In this document: positions 1 to 7,417 of the stretch, piece by piece
Layout of the letters: the number at the start of each line of letters is the position of its first letter
How positions within the stretch are numbered: the first letter of the stretch is position 1
Assembly (NCBI GenBank): GCA_019348135.1
Contig: JAHWJY010000013.1
Span: 1 to 44,606, forward strand
Length of the DNA: 44,606 nucleotides
Direction: 5' to 3'
Source of the DNA: Actinomycetota bacterium
GTDB lineage: Bacteria > Actinomycetota > Nitriliruptoria > Nitriliruptorales > Nitriliruptoraceae
Program-made: the position numbers and the translations under genes
Notes under the pieces: model-generated
Seen by the model: only the letters and a program-made list of their open reading frames with translations
Told to the model about the DNA's origin: nothing
Database searches by the model: none

Positions 1-2
1 CG

Positions 3-200
3 GAGCCCGAGGACCTCATGGTCCTCGACGTGCCGGCGCTCGTCATCCCCGGTCGGGACACCTCCCACGCGACGTCGGCTGCCCGGTACCTCGAGGAGTG
101 CCTCCCGCGTGCGACCTACTGGGACGCGCCGCCGAGCGAGCAGACCGCCGGCTCGGTGGCCGAGCAGGTGCTGGGCTTCCTCGGCGGGATCGACCGCTGA
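3..200 (+). CDS. alpha/beta hydrolase, C-terminal fragment
   Basis: The frame is open from the left edge of the window to a TGA at 198-200, so only the last 65 or so residues are present. The segment VPALVIPGRDTSHATSAARY looks like the strand and acid-residue loop near the C-terminus of alpha/beta hydrolases, where the catalytic aspartate and histidine lie (here D and H of DTSH). It converges on the RpiB-type gene with 8 bases between the two stop codons. Being next to an aromatic-acid island, it may hydrolyse a ring-cleavage product, but the nucleophile region is outside the window and the substrate cannot be inferred. Confidence 0.6.
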   Translation, partial: EPEDLMVLDVPALVIPGRDTSHATSAARYLEECLPRATYWDAPPSEQTAGSVAEQVLGFLGGIDR

Positions 201-208
201 GGCGACGG

Positions 209-655
209 TCAGAGCTCGCCGCGCTCCAGCTGCTCGATCTGGTCGAGACGCTCGCGGTGGCGACCGCCCTTGAAGGGCGTCGCGAGCCACAGGTCCGTGA
301 GCTCCTCGGCGATCTCGTCGGTGACCAGCTTCGTGCCGAGGACGAGGACGTTCGAGTCGTTGTGGGCCCGCGAGATGCGGGTGGAGAGCAGCGTGAAGCC
401 GAGCCCGGCACGGACGCCCGACAGCCGGTTCAACGCGATGAGCTCGCCGCCTCCCGTCCCCCCGATCATGATCGCGCGCTCGACGGCTCCGGTCGCCACC
501 AGGCGGCCGAGGTCGGCGCAGAGGGGCGGGTAGTCGACGGTCTCGTCGCCGAACGACCCCCGGTCGTCCACCTCGTGGCCCTGCCCGGCGAGGCGGGCCG
601 ACAGGATCTGCTTCAGCGCGACCCCGTTGTGGTCGGCGGCGATGGCGATGCGCAT
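209..655 (-). CDS. RpiB/LacA/LacB-family sugar-phosphate isomerase
   Basis: This 148-residue protein has the full length of ribose-5-phosphate isomerase B. The N-terminus reads MRIAIAADHNG with the DHxG motif (D8, H9). The catalytic loop is GGTGGGE (65-71), with glutamate E71 and no cysteine, as in the actinobacterial RpiB type where Glu is the base. RAHNDSNVL (96-104) and FKGGRH (128-133) are the other conserved blocks. The ATG has a GGAG Shine-Dalgarno. The gene lies 18 bases downstream of the NMT1-like gene and is probably cotranscribed with it. In such a setting it may isomerise a non-sugar keto acid rather than ribose 5-phosphate; that is inference only. Confidence 0.85.
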   Translation of the reverse strand: MRIAIAADHNGVALKQILSARLAGQGHEVDDRGSFGDETVDYPPLCADLGRLVATGAVERAIMIGGTGGGELIALNRLSGVRAGLGFTLLSTRISRAHNDSNVLVLGTKLVTDEIAEELTDLWLATPFKGGRHRERLDQIEQLERGEL

Positions 656-673
656 GTCGGCTCCGGTGCTCGG

Positions 674-1621
674 TCAGGCGGTGAGGTCGCGGGTCGTCGG
701 CGCGAACACGTCGTCCACGGCGACGGGACGGCGCAGGATCCCCTGGTCGACCGCCGCGCGGATCAGCCGCTCGAGGACGTCACGGTTGGGCTCGATGCCG
801 TAGGGGAGCGGATCCCGCCCGGTGATCTCCATCACGCGCTGGTGCATGCGGTCGGTGTCGTCGGTCGCGTCGAGCTCGCCGGCACGCAGGGTGTCGACGT
901 ACCGCTGCTTCGACGCGGCGAAGGCCTCGAAGAGGTCGACCGCCACCTCGGGGTGCGCCGCGAGGACGTCGTCGCGGACGACCACGAGGTGGTTGATGGG
1001 GTACAGCCCCCGGTCGCGGAGCGCGACGTAGGCGGCCGCCTCCGGATCCGGGATCAGGGGCACGACGTCGGGGTGCTCCACCGTGATGCCGGCCGCGGCC
1101 GGCAGCTCGCCGGCGGCCAGCAGCGCCGCGAGATCGGCGCCCGGGGCTGCGGCGACGACGTTGGCCGGTGGCTCGTAGGTCGCGACGTGCTCGTCGCCCG
1201 AGAGCACCCAGGTCACCCGCGTGAGGTCGACGTCGTGCTCCTCGGCCAGGATGGCGCGGGCCCACACGCCGGTCGTGACGGTGTAGCCGCGGTTGACGCC
1301 CACGCGCCGGCCCTCGAGGTCCTTCGGGCGCTCGACGCCGGCGGTGACGTTCTTGAGGATCTTGTCGTGGTGCAGGCCGCGGACGAGGAAGACGGGGAGC
1401 GCCGTCAGGGGGACGCCGTGCTCGCGCGCCGTCAGGTAGGTCGTGAGGGCCATCTCGCAGACGTCGTACGCGAGCTCGCGGACCATGTGCCGGAAGGCGT
1501 GGACCAGGACCGGGACGTCCTCGAAGACGAGGTCGCACGTACGCGGCTGGACCTCGCCGGCCAGCAGCGCGGCGTTGTTGCCCTGCCGGCGCGTCACGGT
1601 GCGGAGCTGCAGGTCGGCCAC
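674..1621 (-). CDS. NMT1-like / 4,5-dihydroxyphthalate decarboxylase-like protein (copy 1)
   Basis: The 315-residue product has no signal peptide. It has the periplasmic-binding-protein fold typical of 4,5-dihydroxyphthalate decarboxylases: LEGRRVGVNRGYTVTTGVW, a mid-protein DLAALLAAGELPAAAG block, and the C-terminal PYGIEPNRDVLERLIRAAVD. Characterised members convert 4,5-dihydroxyphthalate to protocatechuate, which would feed the pca operon in this window. The GTG start at 1621 has a good GGAGGAC Shine-Dalgarno. It is a distant paralogue of the gene at 4628-5617 and is transcribed divergently from the alcohol dehydrogenase. Many proteins in this family are uncharacterised, so the exact substrate is uncertain. 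Confidence 0.75.
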   Translation of the reverse strand: MADLQLRTVTRRQGNNAALLAGEVQPRTCDLVFEDVPVLVHAFRHMVRELAYDVCEMALTTYLTAREHGVPLTALPVFLVRGLHHDKILKNVTAGVERPKDLEGRRVGVNRGYTVTTGVWARAILAEEHDVDLTRVTWVLSGDEHVATYEPPANVVAAAPGADLAALLAAGELPAAAGITVEHPDVVPLIPDPEAAAYVALRDRGLYPINHLVVVRDDVLAAHPEVAVDLFEAFAASKQRYVDTLRAGELDATDDTDRMHQRVMEITGRDPLPYGIEPNRDVLERLIRAAVDQGILRRPVAVDDVFAPTTRDLTA

Positions 1622-1648
1622 GGGTCCTCCGGCTGGCGGCTGCGCTCC

Positions 1649-1689
1649 ACCGTAGCAAAATGACAGACCATCAGACCTTTCGCTACGGT
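1649..1689. promoter_or_regulatory. candidate operator: inverted repeat ACCGTAGC...GCTACGGT
   Basis: ACCGTAGC at 1649-1656 is repeated perfectly in inverted orientation as GCTACGGT at 1682-1689. The similarity continues inward (AAAA against CTTTC read in reverse), giving two roughly 13-base arms about 25 bases apart. It occupies the divergent region between the NMT1-like gene (start 1621) and the alcohol dehydrogenase (start 1717). It is unlike the TATGGT-N3-ACCATA sites found further right, so this end of the island probably answers to another regulator. Confidence 0.5.
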
Positions 1690-1716
1690 CGCGCCCGGAC
1701 GGATCAGGAGGCGGCG

Positions 1717-2838
1717 ATGGCGGAGACGGTGCGCGCTGCCGTGCGGACGGGACCGGGCACGACCGAGATCCGCGAGTTCCCCCGGCCCGGGATCCCGGCC
1801 GACGGGGCGCTCCTGAAGGTCGAGGTCGCCGGCATCTGCGGCACCGACGTCAAGATCTACGGCGCACCGCCCTCCGCGGCGCCGGTCATCATGGGTCACG
1901 AGAACATCGGCACGATCGTCGAGGCGGGGCCGGACTTCACCGATCGTCAGGGCTTCGGCGTCGGCGACCGCGTCTTCGTCGAGCACTACGTGCCCTGCCG
2001 GCGCTGCGCGTGGTGCCACCAGGGGGAGTACCGCCACTGTGAGGCGACCGACTGGCGCACCAACCCGGACGCCAGGCGGTACGGGTACACGACCTCCGAC
2101 AACCCGCAGCACCTGTGGGGTGGCTTCGCCGAGCTCATGTACCTGCCCTGGAACGCCGTGCTCCACCGCGTCCCCGACGCAGTGTCGGCCGAGCTCGCCG
2201 GCATCGTGACCCCGCTGTCGAACGGCATCGAGTGGGCGCTCTTCGACGCCGGGGTGGGCTACAACTCCTCGGTCCTGATCCAGGGGCCGGGCCAGCAGGG
2301 GCTGTCGCAGACGGTCGCCTGCAAGCAGGCGGGTGCCTCGTTGATCATCGTGACCGGCACCAGCCGGGACGCCGCACGGCTCGAGCTCGCCAGGGACCTC
2401 GGGGCGGACGCGGTCATCGACGTGCAGACCGAGGACGTCCGCGCCCACATCGCCGAGCTCACCGGCGGTGAGGGTGTGGACGTGGTCCTCGACTGCACCG
2501 CCGGCGCGGGGACCGCTCCTCTTCTGCTCGGGATCGACGCGCTGAAGCGCCGCGGTGGCACGCTCCTCGTCCAGGGGGAGCTCGCCGCGTTCCCGGACTT
2601 CCCCCTGAAGAAGCTCACCGAGAAGGCCATCACGATCAAGAGCGCCCGCGGGCACAGCTACCTCTCGTGCGAGCTGGCCCTCGAGCAGCTGGCGTCAGGC
2701 CGGTTCCCGCTGGAGCGGCTCACCACCCACACCTACGGGCTCGAGGAGGTCGACGACGCCATCAAGGCCGTCGGCGGGCAGGGCCCGGAAGGCGTGATCC
2801 ACGTCTCGCTCCTGCCCAACGGTCCCGTCGAGGGATGA
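1717..2838 (+). CDS. zinc-dependent alcohol dehydrogenase (MDR family)
   Basis: The start was set at ATG 1717 because AGGAGG lies 5 bases upstream. An earlier in-frame ATG at 1660 would place the candidate operator inside the gene. The 373-residue product has the catalytic zinc motif GICGTD (C41) and GHE (60-62). The structural-zinc cysteines follow in CRRCAWCHQGEYRHC. The Rossmann segment is VLIQGPGQQGLSQ and is followed by an LD/DCTAGAG stretch. It is the first gene of a plus-strand operon with the LigK- and LigJ-like genes. It probably oxidises an alcohol or reduces an aldehyde or keto group in the aromatic-acid pathway; the substrate is not evident. Confidence 0.88.
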   Translation: MAETVRAAVRTGPGTTEIREFPRPGIPADGALLKVEVAGICGTDVKIYGAPPSAAPVIMGHENIGTIVEAGPDFTDRQGFGVGDRVFVEHYVPCRRCAWCHQGEYRHCEATDWRTNPDARRYGYTTSDNPQHLWGGFAELMYLPWNAVLHRVPDAVSAELAGIVTPLSNGIEWALFDAGVGYNSSVLIQGPGQQGLSQTVACKQAGASLIIVTGTSRDAARLELARDLGADAVIDVQTEDVRAHIAELTGGEGVDVVLDCTAGAGTAPLLLGIDALKRRGGTLLVQGELAAFPDFPLKKLTEKAITIKSARGHSYLSCELALEQLASGRFPLERLTTHTYGLEEVDDAIKAVGGQGPEGVIHVSLLPNGPVEG

Positions 2839-2877
2839 AGCGGAGGCACGACAGCGCCCCCTCAGAGGAGCAACGGC

Positions 2878-3573
2878 ATGGGCATCGTCGTCACGTCGAT
2901 CGAGCGGACCGACCGGGACCTGGTCGAGGGCCTGGGCGCGTTCGGCACCGCCACCATCCACGAGGCGCAGGGCCGGACCGGGGATCTGGCACCGCGGCTC
3001 CGGCCCGTCTACGCCGGCGCGCACGTGGCCGGCACGGCGGTCACCGTGAGCGTGGCGCCGGCCGACAACTGGATGGTGCACGTGGCCATCGAGCAGTGCC
3101 AGGACGGTGACCTGCTCGTCGTGGCCCCGACCTCCCGCTCCGACGCCGGGTTCGTCGGCGAGCTCGTCGCCACGGCGCTGCAGCACCGCGGCGTGCGCGG
3201 GATCGTGATCGACGCCGGCTGTCGCGACGTGGCGGAGCTCACCGCGATGGGCTTCCCCGTCTGGTCACGGTGCGTGTCCGTGTTCGGGACCGTCAAGGAG
3301 ACCATCGGGGACGTGAACGTCCCGATCGTCTGCGCCGGCCGACGCATCGCCCCGGGAGACGTGGTCGTGGCCGACGACGACGGCGTCGTGGTCGTGCCGC
3401 GGGCCGCTGCCGCCGACGTGCTGGCGGCCGCACGTGCACGGGAGGAGCGGGAAGCGGCGTCCCGCGCGGCCTACCGGGCCGGCGAGCTCAGCCTCGACCG
3501 GTCGGGGATGCGGGAGGCGCTCGCCGAGAAGGGACTGCGGTACGTCACCGAGCTCCCGGAGGACGGCCGGTGA
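2878..3573 (+). CDS. ligK: 4-carboxy-4-hydroxy-2-oxoadipate (CHA) / HMG aldolase, LigK/RraA type
   Basis: The 231-residue product belongs to the RraA-like, divalent-metal class II pyruvate aldolases (LigK, GalC, ProA). The active-site signature is visible as GELVATALQHRGVRGIVIDA (94-113) followed by GCRDVAEL with R116 and D117. These bind the substrate and metal in characterised members, which also have the C-terminal extension seen here. LigK cleaves CHA to pyruvate and oxaloacetate, the last step of the gallate and protocatechuate 4,5-cleavage pathways. The stop overlaps the GTG start of the LigJ-like gene (GTGA), and that partnership strongly supports the CHA aldolase role over regulator RraA. 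ATG is preceded by AGAGGAGC. Confidence 0.88.
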   Translation: MGIVVTSIERTDRDLVEGLGAFGTATIHEAQGRTGDLAPRLRPVYAGAHVAGTAVTVSVAPADNWMVHVAIEQCQDGDLLVVAPTSRSDAGFVGELVATALQHRGVRGIVIDAGCRDVAELTAMGFPVWSRCVSVFGTVKETIGDVNVPIVCAGRRIAPGDVVVADDDGVVVVPRAAAADVLAAARAREEREAASRAAYRAGELSLDRSGMREALAEKGLRYVTELPEDGR

Positions 3574-4613
3574 TCATCGACTGTCATGGTCACAACACGC
3601 GCACCCCGCCACCGCACGAGGTCTTCCGCGATGCCCAGCTCGCGTGGCTGCACGACCCCGAGGGTCGGCCGCCGGCGCCGGCGGCGATCAGCGACGAGCA
3701 GATCCGCGACAGCATCGAGACCAACCAGCTCCGCGTCCTGCGGGAACGCGGGGGCGACCTCATGCTCTTCTCGCCCAAGGCCTCGGGCATGGAGCACCAC
3801 GTCCCCGACCGGGCGATCGCCCGCGACTGGGCACGGGCGTGCAACGACCTCGTCGGTCGGGTGGTCGAGCTGTTCCCCCAGCACTTCGCCGGCGTGTGCC
3901 AGCTCCCCCAGACGCCGGGCGGCGGCCTGGACGACGTCGTCGCGGAGCTCGAGCGCTGTGTCCTCGACCTCGGGTTCGTGGGCTGCAACCTGAACCCGGA
4001 CCCCTCCGGGGGGCACTGGACCTCTCCGCCGGTCACCGATCCGTACTGGTTCCCGCTCTACGAGAAGATGGTCGAGCTGGACGTGCCGGCGATGATCCAC
4101 GTCTCGACGTCCTGCAACCCCGCCTTCCACACCCTCGGCGCGCACTACCTCAACGCGGACACGTCGGTGTTCATGCAGCTGGTGCAGGGCGATCTCTTCG
4201 GGCGGTTCCCGACGCTCCGCTTCGTGATCCCGCACGGCGGCGGCGCCGTCCCCTACCACTGGGGCCGCTACCACGGGCTGGCCGAGCGGATGGAGCGACC
4301 GCCGATCGTCGAGCACGTCATGGGCAACGTCTTCTTCGACACGGCGGTCTACCACCAGGCCGGGATCGACCTCCTCCACCGCGTCATCGGGGTGGACAAC
4401 CTGATCTTCTCCTCCGAGATGCTCGGTGCCGTCCGCGGCACGAACCCGGAGACCGGCTCCGGTTGGGACGACACCAAGCGCTACGTCGATGCGCTCCCGC
4501 TGTCCGACGAGGACCGCCACACCGTGTACGAGGGCAACGCCCGCCGCGTGTACCCGCGCCTCGACGGGCGGCTCACCGCGTCGGCGGCCGTCGCCACGTC
4601 GCCCGACGCCTGA
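3570..4613 (+). CDS. ligJ: 4-oxalomesaconate hydratase, LigJ-type amidohydrolase
   Basis: The 347-residue product starts at a GTG overlapping the ligK stop. It opens with VIIDCHGHN, giving the HxH zinc motif (H6, H8). Other likely metal or catalytic residues are H177 (MIHVST), H222 (PHGGGAVPYHWGRY) and E283 (SSEM). The blocks LGFVGCNLNPDPSGG and VFFDTAVYHQAGIDLL match what I recall of LigJ. LigJ hydrates 4-oxalomesaconate to CHA, the substrate of the adjacent aldolase. The gene thus completes a two-enzyme lower meta-cleavage module. No extradiol dioxygenase (LigAB or gallate type) or oxalomesaconate tautomerase of known type is in the window. Confidence 0.9.
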   Translation: MIIDCHGHNTRTPPPHEVFRDAQLAWLHDPEGRPPAPAAISDEQIRDSIETNQLRVLRERGGDLMLFSPKASGMEHHVPDRAIARDWARACNDLVGRVVELFPQHFAGVCQLPQTPGGGLDDVVAELERCVLDLGFVGCNLNPDPSGGHWTSPPVTDPYWFPLYEKMVELDVPAMIHVSTSCNPAFHTLGAHYLNADTSVFMQLVQGDLFGRFPTLRFVIPHGGGAVPYHWGRYHGLAERMERPPIVEHVMGNVFFDTAVYHQAGIDLLHRVIGVDNLIFSSEMLGAVRGTNPETGSGWDDTKRYVDALPLSDEDRHTVYEGNARRVYPRLDGRLTASAAVATSPDA

Positions 4614-4627
4614 CGAGAGGGAGCGCC

Positions 4628-5617
4628 GTGGACCGGCTGCGGCTCAGCATCGCCACCACCGACTACGACCACTTCCGCGACGTCCGCACGGGTGAGGTCC
4701 GCCCGGCCGGCATCGACCTCATCTGGTCGCTCCTCGGCCACCACGAGGTCTTCGCCCGCTTCACCTACGACCGCGAGTGGGACATCGCGGAGCTGTCGTT
4801 CGCGAAGTTCATGGCGCAGGTCACACGTCCCGAGCCCGACATCGTCGCCCTCCCCATCGCCTGTTCCCGGGTCTTCCGGTTCGGCTCCTTCTACGTCAAC
4901 CGCCACAGCGGCATCCGCTCCGCGGAGGACCTGCGGGGCAAGCGCGTCGGATCACCCGAGTGGGCCCACACCTGCGCCGTGTGGATGCGGGGGTGGCTGG
5001 GCGAGTCGGCGGGCGTCCGGCTGCAGGACGTGCACTGGGTGCAGGCCGGTGCGAACGAGGCCGGACGCGAGGAGAAGGTCGAGCTCGACCTCCCCGACGG
5101 TGTCGACCTCGAGCGCATCACCGACCGGTCGCTGTCCGACCTCCTCGCCGTGGGAGAGATCGACTGCGCCATCATCGCGCGGCCGCCGAACTGCTTCCTC
5201 GAGGGGCATCCGGACGTCGTCCGCCTCTTCCCCGACCACGGGGCCATGGAGCGCGAGTACCACGCCGAGACCGGCGTGTGGCCGATCATGCACCTGCTGG
5301 CGATGAAGCGCGCGGTGCTGGACGAGCACCCCTGGGTGGCGCGCAACCTGCTGAACGCGTTCACGGCGTCGAAGGACGCCAGCGTCCGGCGGATGCTCGA
5401 CCCGGCGGTGTCGCGCTACCCCTTGCCGTGGGTGCCCCCGTTCGCCGAGGAGCTCGTCGAGCGCTTCGACGGTGACCCGTTCCCGTTCGGCGTCGAGCGC
5501 AACCGGCCGACGCTCGAGCGGTTCCTGCGCTACACCGCCGAGCAGGGCATCGCCAAGCGGCACGTGACGCCCGAGGAGATCTTCCCGTCGGGGATCGATA
5601 CGACCATCCGCGTCTGA
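4628..5617 (+). CDS. 4,5-dihydroxyphthalate decarboxylase-like protein (copy 2)
   Basis: The GTG start at 4628 follows AGAGGGAGC and lies 14 bases after the ligJ stop. The 329-residue cytosolic protein reads VDRLRLSIATTDYDHFRDV at the N-terminus, then LRGKRVGSPEWAHTCAVWMR and FPFGVERNRPTLERFLRY near the end. These are hallmarks of the 4,5-dihydroxyphthalate decarboxylase branch of NMT1-like proteins. The reaction would give protocatechuate and CO2. Its place as the last gene of the ADH-ligK-ligJ operon ties phthalate-type substrates to this module. It resembles the family more closely than copy 1 at 674-1621, and the two may act on different carboxylated catechols. Confidence 0.8.
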   Translation: MDRLRLSIATTDYDHFRDVRTGEVRPAGIDLIWSLLGHHEVFARFTYDREWDIAELSFAKFMAQVTRPEPDIVALPIACSRVFRFGSFYVNRHSGIRSAEDLRGKRVGSPEWAHTCAVWMRGWLGESAGVRLQDVHWVQAGANEAGREEKVELDLPDGVDLERITDRSLSDLLAVGEIDCAIIARPPNCFLEGHPDVVRLFPDHGAMEREYHAETGVWPIMHLLAMKRAVLDEHPWVARNLLNAFTASKDASVRRMLDPAVSRYPLPWVPPFAEELVERFDGDPFPFGVERNRPTLERFLRYTAEQGIAKRHVTPEEIFPSGIDTTIRV

Positions 5618-5639
5618 GGCGGCGAGCGGGGGGTCCGTT

Positions 5640-5703
5640 CGTCCGGCCGACGTCCGGTGCATCCGCGGGCGTCCGGTACGCTCGTGAAAACGTGCACAAG
5701 CGT
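5640..5703. promoter_or_regulatory. repeat-rich region upstream of a small ORF (three CGTCCGG copies and an imperfect palindrome)
   Basis: CGTCCGG occurs at 5640-5646, 5651-5657 and 5670-5676 on the same strand. It is followed by an imperfect palindrome at 5678-5703 with arms ACGCT-n-GTG and CAC-n-AGCGT. The block lies between the stop of the decarboxylase-like gene and the ATG of the small ORF at 5727. It may be its promoter and operator region, but no recognised regulator pattern fits. Confidence 0.3.
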
Positions 5704-5726
5704 CCCCGACCCTCCGGTGGAACCCC

Positions 5727-5933
5727 ATGTCGACCGACACCCTGCCCTTCCGCGCCCTCGTCCGTACCCGCTCGCGCGTGTCCCTGCGCGTCCGGGCCGA
5801 GCAGCCGGCCCGCGACGAGCTCCCCGCAGGTGGCGAGGCGGAGCCCCGGCGGGGCGCCCTGCACGGGGTCGCCGAGCACGCCAGCCCGTCGGTCCGGGGT
5901 GACTTCCGCATCTTCGCCCTCGGCAACCGCTGA
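5727..5933 (+). CDS. small hypothetical protein (68 aa)
   Basis: The frame opens with ATG and MSTDTLPFRALVRTRSRVSL and ends GDFRIFALGNR. I recognise no domain. Nearly all of its codons end in G or C, as in neighbouring real genes, and no long competing frame on the other strand looks better, so it is probably expressed. The Shine-Dalgarno is weak (GGTGG). It sits between two converging operons, 15 bases from the end of the class II aldolase-like gene. The product is basic in its first half and has no membrane segment or cysteine. Confidence 0.45.
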   Translation: MSTDTLPFRALVRTRSRVSLRVRAEQPARDELPAGGEAEPRRGALHGVAEHASPSVRGDFRIFALGNR

Positions 5934-5948
5934 CGCGACCGGCGCAGG

Positions 5949-6641
5949 TCAGGCCGGCAGACGCCGCACGAGGTGGTCCCACGCCTGACGGAGCAGCGGC
6001 GCCGAGTAGCAGTGGTCGCGCTTCGCACGCGCCTCCTCGTCGCTCGACCAGTGCCGCACGTCGCCGGCCGCCATGGCCGTCAGCTGTATGGCGCAGGCGC
6101 GGTCGAGCAGGATCGCCGTCGTGACCGCGGTCGGGACGTCCGGAGCGGCCACGACGATCCCGTGGTTGACGAGGAGCAGCGCGTTGCGGTCGCCGAGCAC
6201 CTCGGCGACACGCTGACCGAGCGCAGCGGTCACGATGAGGTCGCCCGTGTCCGTGAACCGCGGGACGTCGGGCGGGGTGAAGAGCGTGCCCTCGTGGGAG
6301 ACCGGACGCAGCGGCACGCCCAGCGAGGCGAACGCCACGGCCGACCGCGCGTGCGAGTGGACCACCGCGCCCACGTCGGGACGCGCGGCCATGATCTCCG
6401 TGTGGATCGGGTACTCGGCGTGGCGTCGTCCGTCGCCGGCGAGGACGTCGCCGGCGCGGCCGACGAGGAGGACGTCGTCGGGTCCGACCTCGTCGAACCC
6501 GATGGTCGACCGCTTCATCCAGACGCCGCGGCCATCCGGGTCCCGCAGGGAGAGGTGGCCCCACACGAGGTCGCTCTGGTCCTCGTTCCCGAGCACGCGC
6601 GAGCCGAGGGAGACCAGGGCACGGGGGTCGTCGGTCGTCAC
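5949..6641 (-). CDS. class II aldolase/adducin-family protein, possible dihydroxyphthalate decarboxylase
   Basis: The GTG at 6641 overlaps the pcaD stop (GTGA), giving a 230-residue product. The fold is the class II aldolase/adducin head: LVWGHLSLRD, MKRSTIGFDEVGPDD, the zinc-binding VVHSHARSAVAFA, and NHGIVVAAPD. Known functions of this family include L-fuculose-phosphate aldolase and, in Gram-positive phthalate clusters, PhtC, the 3,4-dihydroxyphthalate decarboxylase that yields protocatechuate. As last gene of the pca operon the second role fits better than sugar metabolism. This is inference from context; there is no phthalate dioxygenase in the window to confirm the substrate. Confidence 0.82.
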   Translation of the reverse strand: MTTDDPRALVSLGSRVLGNEDQSDLVWGHLSLRDPDGRGVWMKRSTIGFDEVGPDDVLLVGRAGDVLAGDGRRHAEYPIHTEIMAARPDVGAVVHSHARSAVAFASLGVPLRPVSHEGTLFTPPDVPRFTDTGDLIVTAALGQRVAEVLGDRNALLLVNHGIVVAAPDVPTAVTTAILLDRACAIQLTAMAAGDVRHWSSDEEARAKRDHCYSAPLLRQAWDHLVRRLPA

Positions 6642-7417
6642 GTCGCTGCCTCCGTCAGGAACGCCAGCACCTGCCCGGTGAACGCCTCCGGCTGCTCGAT
6701 GCTCGAGAGGTGGCCGGCGCCCGGGAGGACCACGAGCTCGGCGTGCGGCAGGCGGCCCGCGAGCCACTGCGCATCGTCCACGGGCGTGGCCACGTCCTCG
6801 GTGCCGCCGACGATCAGCGCCGGCACCGCGACCTCACCGGCGACGGCCCGCAGGTCGGCGGTGGCCAACGCCTCACAGCAGGCGGCGTAGCCCTCGGGGT
6901 CGAGCGACCGCAGTCGTTCGCGCAGCCGTGTGGTCGTGTCCGGGTCGGCGGACCGGAACCCGGGCGACAGGAAGCGCTCGATCACCGCATCCGCGACCGC
7001 ACCCATGCCCTCGCGGCGGACGAGCGCCGCCCGGTCCTCCCACCCCTCTCGCGTCCCGACACGGGCCGCCGTGTTCGCCAGCACCACGCGCTCCACGCGG
7101 TGCGGATGGTGGGCGGCGAGCCACAGAGCCGTGAGACCCCCGAGCGAGATGCCGACGACGCCTGCCGCACGGGCGACGTCGAGGCGGTCCAGGAGTGCGA
7201 CGAGATCGCCTCCGAGATCGTCGAGGTGGTACGGCCCCTCGGGGACCGGGGATCGACCGTGCCCACGCGTGTCGTACCGCACCACGCGGTGGTCTGCGGC
7301 CAACGCCGCGACCTGCGGGTCCCACATGGTGTGGTCCGTGCCGAGCGAGTTCACGAGCACGACGACCGGTGCGTCCGCCGCGCCGCTGACGTCGGCGTGG
7401 ACGTCGACGGCGCTCAT
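6638..7417 (-). CDS. pcaD: 3-oxoadipate enol-lactonase
   Basis: The 259-residue alpha/beta hydrolase starts at ATG 7417, overlapping the pcaB stop (ATGA). The oxyanion segment is VLVNSLGTDHTMWDPQ, a typical PcaD start. The nucleophile elbow is GISLGG (S91), the acid is in GGTEDVATP and the histidine is in GAGHLSSIE. PcaD hydrolyses 3-oxoadipate enol-lactone to 3-oxoadipate, the substrate of the CoA-transferase encoded upstream. It stands alone and is not fused to pcaC as in the PcaL proteins of several actinobacteria; pcaC is a separate gene at the operon start. Confidence 0.92.
   Translation of the reverse strand: MSAVDVHADVSGAADAPVVVLVNSLGTDHTMWDPQVAALAADHRVVRYDTRGHGRSPVPEGPYHLDDLGGDLVALLDRLDVARAAGVVGISLGGLTALWLAAHHPHRVERVVLANTAARVGTREGWEDRAALVRREGMGAVADAVIERFLSPGFRSADPDTTTRLRERLRSLDPEGYAACCEALATADLRAVAGEVAVPALIVGGTEDVATPVDDAQWLAGRLPHAELVVLPGAGHLSSIEQPEAFTGQVLAFLTEAAT

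Noticed and set aside
98-1663. Long open frame (about 520 codons) on the plus strand across the RpiB and NMT1-like genes
   Set aside because: It is antisense to two well-recognised genes, has low-complexity Arg/Asp/Val-rich translation and no domain; it is a by-product of high GC codon use.
1660-1676. AATGACAGACCATCA as another FCD operator
   Set aside because: Only one half-site (ACCAT) is recognisable and the spacing is wrong; the ACCGTAGC inverted repeat explains this promoter better.
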